DNA from: Propionibacteriaceae bacterium
GTDB lineage: Bacteria; Actinomycetota; Actinomycetes; Propionibacteriales; Propionibacteriaceae
Length of the DNA: 64,000 nucleotides
Direction of reading: 5' to 3'
Assembly: GCA_009782785.1 (NCBI GenBank)
Contig: WRIJ01000001.1
Span: forward strand, 62,001-126,000
Shown: one piece after another, positions 40,377-48,458 of the stretch
How the letters are laid out: every line of letters begins with the position of its first letter
Numbering within the stretch: the first letter of the stretch is position 1
Notes under the pieces: model-generated
Told to the model about the DNA's origin: nothing
Databases searched by the model: none
Seen by the model: only the letters and a program-made list of their open reading frames with translations
Position numbers and translations under genes: made by a program

Positions 40377-41382
40377 TTGCTGACTCCTTCTGTGAACCCA
40401 TAGCCTTCAGCGTGGCTCCCAATGCCGAGCAGATTCCGAGAATTCCTGGCTTATTACCCAATTCTTCGAACCAATCTTCGGGGATTCTCTGGGTTTTGTC
40501 ATCGCGTAATTGGTAGTACAACCCTGCCAGCGCCCCACACACGGCCCCCGTGGTGTCAGTATCACTGCCAAGGTTGACTGCTGCAAGAACTGTCGTGGAA
40601 TACCCTTGATGGTTAACCAGACACCATAGAGCAGCATCAAGGGTGTCGACGACGTACCCACTGGATCGTATGTCATCTCGTTCAATATCCACCAGGGAGT
40701 TCAATTGGCCCTGTTCATCCACGGACAAGCAGGTGAAGCGGTGAAGTTCTTTCGCATACTCAGGTAGGTTGTTGTAGTAATCCACCACATCAGATAATCC
40801 TTGGTGGACCGCCTCGTGGAGTGATCCGCCTTCAAGGATCTGATGGGCGACATTACAGAACGCAACACAAGCGATTTGCGAGCGTGGGTGCCCATGGGTC
40901 AATGCAGAGATGTTATGAATGGCTTCCACACCTTCAGCGGTGAGGATTTTGCCATCACGAGCACGAAGATAGTAGACAATGGGCAGAATTCTCATCAAGG
41001 AACCGTTACCATTTTCGTTGGCTGCGCAACCGCCACTAGCGGTGGGTTCAGCTCCTTGTAGGAAGCGTTGAAAAGCAGTGAGGGTGGTCGTACCAATGTC
41101 GAAACGATGGCCATCAGTGGTGTACGCACCATCATGGAACCAAGCAATGAAGCGGCCCATCATGTCGGAGTAGTCAATGAGTCCCTGTGATAGTGAATCG
41201 GCTAGAGCAAGAGTGAGGCTCGTATCATCTGACCATGTTCCTGCAGGTTTGCGGTACGTACCGTGACCGTACATTCTGTCCACAGGATGGGCATCTAATT
41301 GTGCACGACTACTGAATTCGACAGGCACCCCTAAAGCATCACCAATGGCTAGTCCGAATATCCCCGCTTCGATCTCGTTCAC
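40369..41382 (-). CDS. ADP-ribosylglycohydrolase-family protein (DraG/ARH-like)
   Basis: A 337-residue alpha-helical protein of the ARH family, which removes ADP-ribose from proteins or small molecules using two Mg ions. Metal-site motifs are visible: GTWSDDTSLTLAL near the N-terminus and NLGSDTDTTGAVCGALAGLYY near the C-terminus, with GLAIGDALGVPVEF at the start. GTG 41382 is chosen because sequence upstream in frame is unlike the family. It is the first gene of an overlapping operon with PLDc_N and an ABC exporter. Confidence 0.85.
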   Translation of the reverse strand: MNEIEAGIFGLAIGDALGVPVEFSSRAQLDAHPVDRMYGHGTYRKPAGTWSDDTSLTLALADSLSQGLIDYSDMMGRFIAWFHDGAYTTDGHRFDIGTTTLTAFQRFLQGAEPTASGGCAANENGNGSLMRILPIVYYLRARDGKILTAEGVEAIHNISALTHGHPRSQIACVAFCNVAHQILEGGSLHEAVHQGLSDVVDYYNNLPEYAKELHRFTCLSVDEQGQLNSLVDIERDDIRSSGYVVDTLDAALWCLVNHQGYSTTVLAAVNLGSDTDTTGAVCGALAGLYYQLRDDKTQRIPEDWFEELGNKPGILGICSALGATLKAMGSQKESANA

Positions 41383-41457
41383 TTGTCTTGCCTTTCCACT
41401 TGTCGGGCCGTGGACGTGTAGGGCCAGTCTAGCGCCAGGAACGTGCAAACGGTGGTA

Positions 41458-41463
41458 TATAAT
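41458..41463 (+). promoter_or_regulatory. -10 element TATAAT of hppA
   Basis: TATAAT within TATATAATG, a consensus -10, about 99 bp before the hppA ATG. No good -35 is seen. Transcription should start near 41470, giving a leader of about 92 nt. Confidence 0.6.
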
Positions 41464-41478
41464 GACACGCACATTAGT

Positions 41479-41508
41479 AGCAGTAGCCCCAGGACTACTG
41501 CTCTTTGT
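41479..41508 (+). terminator. terminator-like hairpin in the hppA leader
   Basis: AGCAGTAG (41479-41486) and CTACTGCT (41495-41502) form a perfect 8-bp stem with loop CCCCAGGA, followed by CTTTGTT. It lies between the hppA -10 element and the gene, so it could act as an attenuator. Confidence 0.45.
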
Positions 41509-41561
41509 TCGACAATGATGCCGAATGCCCTTGTGGCTCCTGACTAAAGAGAGATGTTCGC

Positions 41562-43637
41562 ATGAACCTGATGTTCTTTGTGTACGCCGCCCCTGTTGCT
41601 GGCTTGATTTCCGTACTGGTTTCGATCGTCTTGGCGTGGCGTATCCTGCGTCTTGATGCTGGTGATGAGCGAATGAAAGAGATCGCCCTGGCCATTCAAG
41701 AAGGTGCAATGGCTTATCTTAAACGCCAGTATCAAACCATTGGTGTGGTGGCTGGAATCCTCGCGGTAGTGATCCTCTTCGCTTTCGGATGGGCAGAATC
41801 TAGTTGGTCATTGGCCGGGTGGAAATTGGCCTTGAGTTTTGTGGTCGGTACGTTCGCAAGTGGGTTGGCAGGGTTCATCGGTATGAATGTCTCTGTACGC
41901 GCCAATGTGCGCACAGCGGCTGCCGCTCGTACCTCTCTCAAATCTGCCCTCGATGTGGCCTTCCACGGGGGAGCGGTTACTGGTTTGGCTGTCGTGGGGC
42001 TATCAATGCTGGGGGTCAGCCTCAGCTATATCATCTTCCAGGACACGGATATCATCATTGGTTTCGGATTGGGTGCTTCGTTGATGAGTCTCTTTGCTCG
42101 CGTGGGCGGTGGAATCTATACCAAAGCAGCAGATGTGGGTGCTGACATCGTTGGTAAAGTCGAAGTTGGCCTGCCAGAAGATGACCCACGCAACCCTGCC
42201 ACTATTGCCGATAACGTCGGAGACAACGTGGGTGACTGTGCGGGGATGGGTGCCGACCTCTTTGAAACCTATGCTGTGACCCTGCTAGCTGCCATGCTCA
42301 TTGGATCCATGGTGTCAGGCGGCGGTTTTGGTGCGAAGGAAGTGGTTTTCCCTCTAGCCTTAGGTTCGGCAGCTATTTTTGCCTGCATCGCTTCAGTTTT
42401 CCTTGTACGCCTGGGTAAGTCCCAGAAGATCATGGCAGCTCTTTATAAGGGTGTCTATGGCGCTGCACTGATCTCGATTGTTCTCTTTGCGGGAATCACT
42501 TACGTGGTTTTCCATTCCATGACCTATTTCTGGGTATCGATTGTTGGTATTGTCATCACGGTTCTCATTTTCATGATGACCGAGTATTACACCTCCACGG
42601 AACATCGCCCTGTGAAATCGATTGCTGAAGCCTCTGATCATGGTGCGGGTACCAATGTCATCACGGGGTTGTCGATGGGTATGGAATCCACGATCATGCC
42701 CGTGGTGACTATTATCATCGGAATCTTGGCGGCCTTCTATATTGGTGGTGGCGGGACCCATGCTGACCAGGGCCTCTATGGAATTGCTGTGGCAGCGATG
42801 GCGATGCTCTCCACGGCAGCCATGATTGTTGCTCTGGATTCCTATGGCCCGATTACCGACAATGCTGGTGGTATTGCTGAGATGAGTGAGCAACCTGCTG
42901 AGGTACGCACGATCACGGACGCTCTCGATGGTGTCGGCAACACAACCAAGGCAGTCACCAAGGGATATGCGATCGGATCGGCAGCCCTGGGTGCTCTGGC
43001 ACTGTTTACCGACTACTACTGGAAGATGACTGAGCACGCTGACGGAGTAGAAATAGATCTGCAGATCACCAATCCGGTGATCCTTGTCGGTTTACTCATC
43101 GGTGGCTTGCTGCCCTTCGTCTTCAGCTCAGTGACCATGCAGGCGGTGTCGAAAGCTGCCATGAAGGTGGTTGTTGAGGTACGTCGACAGTTTAAAGAAT
43201 TCCCTGGGATCTTGAAAGGCACCCAGCGCCCCGATTATGCCCGTGCGGTGGATATCGTCACTGGTGCAGCCCTCAAAGAGATGATTCTTCCTGGAGCTAT
43301 TGCTGTGCTGACACCGATTGCGGTGGGCTACTTGCTCGGGTCGGCGGCTCTTCCTGGACTATTGATCGGGATCATTACGGTTGGTCTTATGCTCGCTCTC
43401 ACTTTGAACAACGCTGGAGGTGCTTGGGATAACGCCAAGAAACTCATTGAAACTGATGGGCTCTTTGGAGGAACTGGCTCTGAAGCCCATAAAGCCTCTG
43501 TGGTGGGGGACACCGTGGGAGATCCGACCAAGGATACCGCTGGGCCAGCGCTCAATGCCTTGATCAAGGTGGTCAACATGGTTGCGATCTTGTTCATTGC
43601 CCTCTTCCCCGTTCACGGACTGCTGGGGCTGAGTTAG
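41562..43637 (+). CDS. hppA: membrane H+-translocating pyrophosphatase, K+-independent type
   Basis: A 691-residue protein with about 16 membrane helices that couples PPi hydrolysis to proton export. The PPi/Mg site is intact: ADVGADIVGKVE, DDPRNPATIADNVGDNVGD, and the C-terminal GDTVGDPTKDTAGPALN. The key residue for potassium dependence is Lys463 (GNTTKAVTKGYAIGSA). Lys there, with Thr three residues on, marks the K+-independent H+ pumps of the Rhodospirillum type. ATG 41562 has an AAGAGAG site. The leader contains a terminator-like hairpin. Confidence 0.95.
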   Translation: MNLMFFVYAAPVAGLISVLVSIVLAWRILRLDAGDERMKEIALAIQEGAMAYLKRQYQTIGVVAGILAVVILFAFGWAESSWSLAGWKLALSFVVGTFASGLAGFIGMNVSVRANVRTAAAARTSLKSALDVAFHGGAVTGLAVVGLSMLGVSLSYIIFQDTDIIIGFGLGASLMSLFARVGGGIYTKAADVGADIVGKVEVGLPEDDPRNPATIADNVGDNVGDCAGMGADLFETYAVTLLAAMLIGSMVSGGGFGAKEVVFPLALGSAAIFACIASVFLVRLGKSQKIMAALYKGVYGAALISIVLFAGITYVVFHSMTYFWVSIVGIVITVLIFMMTEYYTSTEHRPVKSIAEASDHGAGTNVITGLSMGMESTIMPVVTIIIGILAAFYIGGGGTHADQGLYGIAVAAMAMLSTAAMIVALDSYGPITDNAGGIAEMSEQPAEVRTITDALDGVGNTTKAVTKGYAIGSAALGALALFTDYYWKMTEHADGVEIDLQITNPVILVGLLIGGLLPFVFSSVTMQAVSKAAMKVVVEVRRQFKEFPGILKGTQRPDYARAVDIVTGAALKEMILPGAIAVLTPIAVGYLLGSAALPGLLIGIITVGLMLALTLNNAGGAWDNAKKLIETDGLFGGTGSEAHKASVVGDTVGDPTKDTAGPALNALIKVVNMVAILFIALFPVHGLLGLS

Positions 43638-43661
43638 GTTTCGGTTCGAGGCTTGATGGGG

Positions 43662-43667
43662 TAGGAT
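43662..43667 (+). promoter_or_regulatory. -10 element TAGGAT of the initiator tRNA
   Basis: TAGGAT ends 11 bases before the first tRNA base, a usual distance for a tRNA promoter. The -35 region is weak. Confidence 0.4.
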
Positions 43668-43678
43668 AGTCCAGCCGA

Positions 43679-43752
43679 CGCGGGGTGGAGCAGCTCGGTA
43701 GCTCGCTGGGCTCATAACCCAGAGGTCCAAGGTTCAAATCCTTGCCCCGCTA
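43679..43752 (+). tRNA. tRNA-fMet (CAT), initiator
   Basis: A complete cloverleaf: acceptor CGCGGGG/CCCCGCT, D arm AGCTCGGTAGCTCG, anticodon arm CTGGG-CTCATAA-CCCAG, T arm with GGTTCAAATCC. The anticodon is CAT. Three G-C pairs at the base of the anticodon stem and the unpaired position 1/72 (C-U) are marks of the initiator. CCA is not encoded. A strong hairpin terminator follows at once. Confidence 0.95.
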
Positions 43753-43757
43753 CGAAT

Positions 43758-43797
43758 AAGGGCTTCTTTCTAGTGATACCACTAGCAAGAAGCCCTT
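43758..43797 (+). terminator. hairpin terminator after tRNA-fMet
   Basis: AAGGGCTTCTT (43758-43768) pairs with AAGAAGCCCTT (43787-43797) in a perfect 11-bp stem; CTAGTG/CACTAG inside extends it. It starts 6 nt after the tRNA. Confidence 0.75.
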
Positions 43798-43889
43798 GAT
43801 CTTTCCCCTCGCAATTGAGTCCGTGCAGAACGTGGGCGGATGGTGCAAGCCACCAAAGGCCTCCGAGGCACCCTGACAGTGAGGTTCGG

Positions 43890-43895
43890 TAGACT
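43890..43895 (+). promoter_or_regulatory. -10 element TAGACT, leaderless start at 43902
   Basis: TAGACT, six bases (TGTGGC), then ATG 43902 of the antitoxin gene; no ribosome site. Confidence 0.5.
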
Positions 43896-43901
43896 TGTGG
43901 C

Positions 43902-44123
43902 ATGGTTACCACGGAATTACGCGAAGCCGTAGACGCGCTCAGCGTTGAAGATCAATTGTCGCTGCTGGAGTACTTGGAGCGCATAGTCAGTGTTGGTGAC
44001 GAACCTCTAACCGATGAGCAGCTAGCTACCGTATGTCGCAGGGATGCGGAGATGGATGCCGACCCTACGCTAGGCATCTCTGAGGAAGAGTTCTTCTCTC
44101 GCCTGGAGGCTAAGTGGCTGTGA
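43902..44123 (+). CDS. putative addiction-module antitoxin
   Basis: A 73-residue acidic helical protein of the addiction module component family (RelB/ParD-like partner of RelE/ParE toxins): LREAVDALSVEDQLSLLEYLERI, then DEPLTDEQLATVCRRDAEMDADP and EEEFFSRLEAKW. Its reading frame is intact, and the stop overlaps the start of a truncated toxin frame. It lies beside a tRNA gene, a common site for such insertions. Confidence 0.7.
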   Translation: MVTTELREAVDALSVEDQLSLLEYLERIVSVGDEPLTDEQLATVCRRDAEMDADPTLGISEEEFFSRLEAKWL

Positions 44124-44263
44124 CCTGGATGCTCTCGATCCATCCTGAACTATGGGACGATGCCGACGAAGCCTTTGAATACTACTCAGAAATAGAAGAA
44201 GAAATCGCCCAACGCTTCATGAACGCCCGCAACCCAATGTTTTCCCCTCGCATGACCTGTTAA
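44120..44263 (+). pseudogene. truncated RelE/ParE-type toxin remnant
   Basis: The frame starts at GTG 44120 (GTGA overlap with the antitoxin stop) or GTG 44114 and encodes only about 47 residues. The first 35 (WMLSIHPELWDDADEAF, YYSEIEEEIAQRFMNA) match the N-terminal helices of ParE/RelE toxins, which are usually about 90-100 residues. The frame then diverges and stops, losing the beta-sheet with the active or binding residues. It is probably not functional. Confidence 0.6.
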
Positions 44264-44368
44264 ATATTCAACTCATCCCACACACTGGGAGGGCTGCACG
44301 CTAGGAGCTGTTGCTCAAGTAAGGTGGGACACACGAATGAGGCAGACTCAAAGGTGAAAGGTTACATC

Positions 44369-45850
44369 ATGAAAATTGCTCGTCTTGGCATGGTTATTGC
44401 ACTTATCTTAGGTTTGGGTACGGTGATGAGCGGATGCTCATCGTCGCCTAGCGATGATTCCCTCACTGTTGGAATTACCATTGAACCGACCACCTTGGAC
44501 CTCAGCACTGATACAACGGCAGCAATTTCACAGATGCTGCTCTACAACGTATACGAGACATTGGTCAAAATGGATTCTGATGGTACGATCCAACCCCTGC
44601 TTGCTACGGGATATGAGATTTCGCAGGATTTTCGTACCTACACTTTCCACCTGAACCCAGAGGCAGCCTTTGCTTCCGGCACTCCAGTGGACGCACAGGC
44701 AGTGATTGCCTCCATGAACCGCATGCGAGAGTCCATGAGCCAAACCCTCTCCTCCCAGATGGCTGTCATCTCTACGGTAGAAGCTAACGAGGCCGGGGAT
44801 GTTGTTGTGACACTCAGCGAACCGAGCAACTTCTGGATTTATTCCATGACCGGGCCTGTGGGAATTGTCTTTGATCCGGCCATTACTGACTTGGCAAAAA
44901 CCCCTATGGGCTCGGGACCCTACCAGTTTGAGTCGTGGAAGAACGCAGACCGTCTCACGTTAACTAAGAATGAAGACTACTGGGGAAAACCAGCCAACTT
45001 TTCTCAGGTAACTTTTCGTTTCATCCCTGAAGCTGATGCCATGGTTTCTGCCATGCTCTCAGGTGATCTAGATATTGCCGCAGAGATGACTGCACCAGAC
45101 TCCTTGCCCTCCTTTAGTGACCCAGCGATGTTCACCGTGATTGAGGGAACAACCAATGGTGAGGTTGTCTTAGGGTTCAACCATTCCCGCGAGGTGATGA
45201 GCAATCTGCTCGTACGCCAAGCCATCAATCATGGGATTGATCGCACTGGACTCGTCAATGGGGTGTGGGGTGGAAAAGGGCAATTGATCGGTACGATGAC
45301 CGTCCCAACCGATCCGTACTATGAGGACCTTTCCGGGACCTACCCCTATAACCCCGACAAAGCTCGCCAACTCCTCGCTCAAGCAGGGGTGAGTGACCTG
45401 ACGCTCTCGCTGAGGGTACCCACCACTCCCTACAGCCCAGGAGCGGCTTCCTTTATTGCTAGTCAACTTGGTGACATCGGCATCACTGTTGTTGTCGAAG
45501 AGCTCGATTTTGGTCGTTGGTACGAAGAGGTCTACAAAGACGGTGACTATGACATGACCATTGTTGCCCATGTGGAAGCTCGAGACATCGTCAACTTTGC
45601 CAATCCCGATTACTACTGGAGATACAACAACCCTGCTTTCCAAGCTCAGCTGAAAGTGGCTGACAGTGCAACTGTCGAGAACTTTATTCCCGAGATGCAA
45701 AAAGCTGCCCGAATGCTGGCTGACGATGCTGCCGCAGATTGGTTGTTTGTCTTCCCCAACCTCATTGTTGCCAAGCAAGGGATCACAGGCATTGGTCACG
45801 ATATGGCAAGTTTAAGTTTTGACCTGACTACCATTTCCCGCGAGGGATAA
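44369..45850 (+). CDS. ABC importer substrate-binding lipoprotein (family 5)
   Basis: A 493-residue extracytoplasmic solute-binding protein of the peptide/nickel family. The signal peptide (MKIARLGMVIALILGLGTV) ends in the lipobox VMSGC with lipidated Cys23. Typical segments are TLDLSTDTTAAISQMLLYNVYETLV, LNPEAAFASGTPVDAQAVIAS and NLLVRQAINHGIDR. It is the first of five genes for a complete importer. The substrate, whether oligopeptide, nickel or other, is not readable from sequence. Confidence 0.93.
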   Translation: MKIARLGMVIALILGLGTVMSGCSSSPSDDSLTVGITIEPTTLDLSTDTTAAISQMLLYNVYETLVKMDSDGTIQPLLATGYEISQDFRTYTFHLNPEAAFASGTPVDAQAVIASMNRMRESMSQTLSSQMAVISTVEANEAGDVVVTLSEPSNFWIYSMTGPVGIVFDPAITDLAKTPMGSGPYQFESWKNADRLTLTKNEDYWGKPANFSQVTFRFIPEADAMVSAMLSGDLDIAAEMTAPDSLPSFSDPAMFTVIEGTTNGEVVLGFNHSREVMSNLLVRQAINHGIDRTGLVNGVWGGKGQLIGTMTVPTDPYYEDLSGTYPYNPDKARQLLAQAGVSDLTLSLRVPTTPYSPGAASFIASQLGDIGITVVVEELDFGRWYEEVYKDGDYDMTIVAHVEARDIVNFANPDYYWRYNNPAFQAQLKVADSATVENFIPEMQKAARMLADDAAADWLFVFPNLIVAKQGITGIGHDMASLSFDLTTISREG

Positions 45851-45853
45851 TTC

Positions 45854-46813
45854 ATGCCCGTCATCAGGGCGGCAACCCGTCGATTGGTCGTATTCTTTGG
45901 CACAATCCTGGTTGCCTCACTTGTCATCTTCTTGATGCTGCAAGCCTTGCCTGGTGATGTCGCACAGGTGACCTTAGGCATGGGAGCTTCCCCAGAGAAG
46001 GTGGCTGAACTGCACGCGCTGTGGGGATTGGATCGACCCCTACCGATTCGTTATGTCGAATGGGTGGGAGGGATGTTGCACGGTGACTTTGGCACTTCTT
46101 TTGTTAAGTCTGAACCGGTGCTAGATAACATGTTGCCCGCACTCGGGGTGACCATGTGGCTCGTGGGATTGTCGATCCCACTATCGCTGCTGTGCGCCAT
46201 TCCCATGGGGCTCGCTGCTGCCATGTTGAGAAGGCGCTTCAGTGGTGCAATTATCAATGCCATCAGCCATATTGGGCTTGCGTTACCAGTGTTCTTTCTT
46301 GGTGTGGTGCTCGCTATGGTCTTTGCTGTCAACCTTCGCTGGTTCCCAGCTAATGGGTACACCCCAGCGTCACAATCAGTGGGGGAGTGGGCTTCCCGTC
46401 TTGTCTTGCCTGTAGCAACCTTGGTGATCATCCAAAGTTGTTTCCTGACTCGTTATGTTCGTACGGGGTTTGTTGATGTCTTGGGTGAAGACTACTATCG
46501 CACAGCGCGTGCTTCCGGGTGGCGCAGGTGGCCAGGGCTCGTTCGGCATGGAATGAGAAATATGGCTACGTCCTTGGTGACAGTGGTGGGGTTGCAGATC
46601 TCATCACTGCTGGTGGGAGCAGTACTGGTCGAACAGGTTTTCAATCTCCCTGGTTTAGGACGATTGCTTATCAAGTCTGTGGAGAACAGGGATCTCATGA
46701 CCGTCCAAGGTGTGGTGATGGTGCTGGTTTTCGCTGTTTTAGCGATCAATTTCCTCGTCGACCTTCTCTATTTGTGGATCGATCCGCGCTTGCGAAGAGG
46801 GGGGAAGCCATGA
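45854..46813 (+). CDS. ABC importer permease 1 (DppB/NikB-like)
   Basis: A 319-residue permease with six membrane helices: an N-terminal helix (VFFGTILVASLVIFLMLQAL), then LPGDVAQVTLGMGASPEKVAELHALWGLDRPL typical of this family in shorter form, and the EAA loop near DVLGEDYYRTARASGWRRW. It lies 3 bp after the lipoprotein gene; its stop overlaps the next start (ATGA). Confidence 0.92.
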   Translation: MPVIRAATRRLVVFFGTILVASLVIFLMLQALPGDVAQVTLGMGASPEKVAELHALWGLDRPLPIRYVEWVGGMLHGDFGTSFVKSEPVLDNMLPALGVTMWLVGLSIPLSLLCAIPMGLAAAMLRRRFSGAIINAISHIGLALPVFFLGVVLAMVFAVNLRWFPANGYTPASQSVGEWASRLVLPVATLVIIQSCFLTRYVRTGFVDVLGEDYYRTARASGWRRWPGLVRHGMRNMATSLVTVVGLQISSLLVGAVLVEQVFNLPGLGRLLIKSVENRDLMTVQGVVMVLVFAVLAINFLVDLLYLWIDPRLRRGGKP

Positions 46814-47613
46814 AGCGATTTACCCTCATTGTCGGTCTGGTTTTTTCTGGTCTCGTCGTGATCACTGCACTGGTCTCTCTCGTGTGGACTCCCTATGATC
46901 CGACCAAGGTCTCTACCAGCAAGTACGCATCTTTTTCCTGGTCTCATCTTCTGGGAACCAATGATCTAGGAATGGACACCCTGTCTCGGTTGATGGTGGG
47001 TGCCCAGACAACTCTTATCGTGGGGTTCCTCGCGGTGGGAATCGCAGCAATCATCGGGATTCCGCTAGGGATATACGTAGGAATGGGTCACAAGATGCTC
47101 GGTGAGGTCGTCGCACGTGCATCAGACATCCTGTATGCCCTTCCTGCACTACTGCTTGCTATCCTGCTAGCTGTTGGCTTGGGTGCCTCAGTGACCACGG
47201 CAACCATCGCTATTGGTGTGGCTACGATCCCGATATTCCAGCGTATGGCAAGAGCTGCGACATTATCGGTCATGAACCAGGATTACATCCTTGCCGCTGA
47301 GGTGTGTGGCACTCCTCGTATCGTCATTGCACTGAGACATATTGTTCCCAATATTGCTCCGCTGATGGGCGTACAGGCAGCAACGTCCTTTTCTATGGCT
47401 ATCTTGGCTGAAGCAGGGTTAGCCTATCTCGGTTTGTCTGCCCCCCAATCAGTGCCAGCCTGGGGCAGGATGATCAAAGACGCTTCGATGTATACAGCAC
47501 CAGTTCAGGTCATCATCCCTGGCATTGCTATTGCTGTAGCAGTGATGGGTTTCAACCTTCTTGCTGATGGGGTTCGTGACTATCTCGATCCCCAGTTACG
47601 GGAGGTGAGATGA
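46810..47613 (+). CDS. ABC importer permease 2 (DppC/NikC-like)
   Basis: A 267-residue permease. ATG 46810 overlaps the upstream stop by 4 bp. Family signs include LLGTNDLGMDTLSRLMVGAQ, ASDILYALPALLLAI and AWGRMIKDASMY. The EAA-type loop is AAEVCGTPRIVIALRHIVPN. It forms the membrane channel with permease 1. Its stop overlaps the next ATPase gene. Confidence 0.92.
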   Translation: MKRFTLIVGLVFSGLVVITALVSLVWTPYDPTKVSTSKYASFSWSHLLGTNDLGMDTLSRLMVGAQTTLIVGFLAVGIAAIIGIPLGIYVGMGHKMLGEVVARASDILYALPALLLAILLAVGLGASVTTATIAIGVATIPIFQRMARAATLSVMNQDYILAAEVCGTPRIVIALRHIVPNIAPLMGVQAATSFSMAILAEAGLAYLGLSAPQSVPAWGRMIKDASMYTAPVQVIIPGIAIAVAVMGFNLLADGVRDYLDPQLREVR

Positions 47614-48458
47614 GTTTATTATGTGTCACTGATCTCAGTGTTGAGTTTGGGCGGGGCCGTACCCGTGTTCTCGATGAGGTCAGCATATGCCTTGAACCGG
47701 GAGCCCGCTTGGGGTTAGTCGGGGCATCAGGTTCAGGGAAGACAGTCTTCGCCTCAGCAATCATGGGGTTACTTCCGGAGAATGCAGTGGTGAGTGGTTC
47801 TGTGGTCTTTGATGGTCGCGAACTCACCACAGCCACAGACAAAGTGTTCTCCCGGGTCCGAGGAAAAACCATGTCCATGGTTTTTCAAGAGCCTATGACC
47901 GCTCTAGATCCCACCATGAAAGTGGGCCGACAAGCAGAAGAGCTCATTACTCTCCACCAGAAAATCCAGAGATCTCTGCGAAAGATCAGGGTCGAGGAAG
48001 TTTTTGATCGCGTTGGGCTCGATCAAACTTCACGGATCGTGGAAGCCTATCCCCATGAACTTTCCGGTGGCCAGCGCCAACGAGTGATTATTGCTATGGC
48101 CTTGATGAATAACCCATCGCTCATCATCTGTGATGAACCCACTACTGCCCTTGATGCCACTGTCCAGGCCAAAGTTCTGTCCCTCCTTGATGAGGTGCTC
48201 ACTAGTGTCCATGCTGCCTGTTTGTTTATTTCCCATGATCTTGGTCTTGTCTCTACAATCTGTGAAGACGTGGCAGTCATCCATCAAGGACACATTGTGG
48301 AAACTGGACAAGCATCCCAGGTGCTGAGCGAACCCACTCACCCGTACACTGCTGGGCTTGTTGCCACAGCCAACATCGATGCTGTCCCCCCAGGGCAACG
48401 CCTTCCTGTGATTGAAGATTTCTTCAACCCAATGTCATCGCCGGAGGTGACCACGTGA
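47610..48458 (+). CDS. ABC importer ATPase 1 (DppD/NikD-like)
   Basis: A 282-residue ATPase with Walker A GASGSGKT, signature LSGGQRQR and Walker B LIICDEPTTALD. It ends with the peptide/nickel-family tail EPTHPYTAGLVA but lacks the longer C-terminal domain of DppD/OppD. Its length is nearer NikD. Coupled by 4-bp overlaps to both neighbours. Confidence 0.92.
   Translation: MSLLCVTDLSVEFGRGRTRVLDEVSICLEPGARLGLVGASGSGKTVFASAIMGLLPENAVVSGSVVFDGRELTTATDKVFSRVRGKTMSMVFQEPMTALDPTMKVGRQAEELITLHQKIQRSLRKIRVEEVFDRVGLDQTSRIVEAYPHELSGGQRQRVIIAMALMNNPSLIICDEPTTALDATVQAKVLSLLDEVLTSVHAACLFISHDLGLVSTICEDVAVIHQGHIVETGQASQVLSEPTHPYTAGLVATANIDAVPPGQRLPVIEDFFNPMSSPEVTT

Noticed and set aside
41383-41709. A longer N-terminus for the ADP-ribosylglycohydrolase-like gene
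   Set aside because: The extra 109 codons are His/Arg/Ser-rich, unlike the family, and would cover the hppA promoter.
42393-43037. A 214-codon minus-strand frame inside hppA
   Set aside because: Antisense to conserved pyrophosphatase motifs, with His/Asn-rich composition typical of a shadow frame.
46519-46809. A long in-frame extension upstream of the second permease
   Set aside because: It runs antiparallel to nothing known and overlaps permease 1 in another frame; the real start is ATG 46810 with the usual 4-bp overlap and normal N-terminus.
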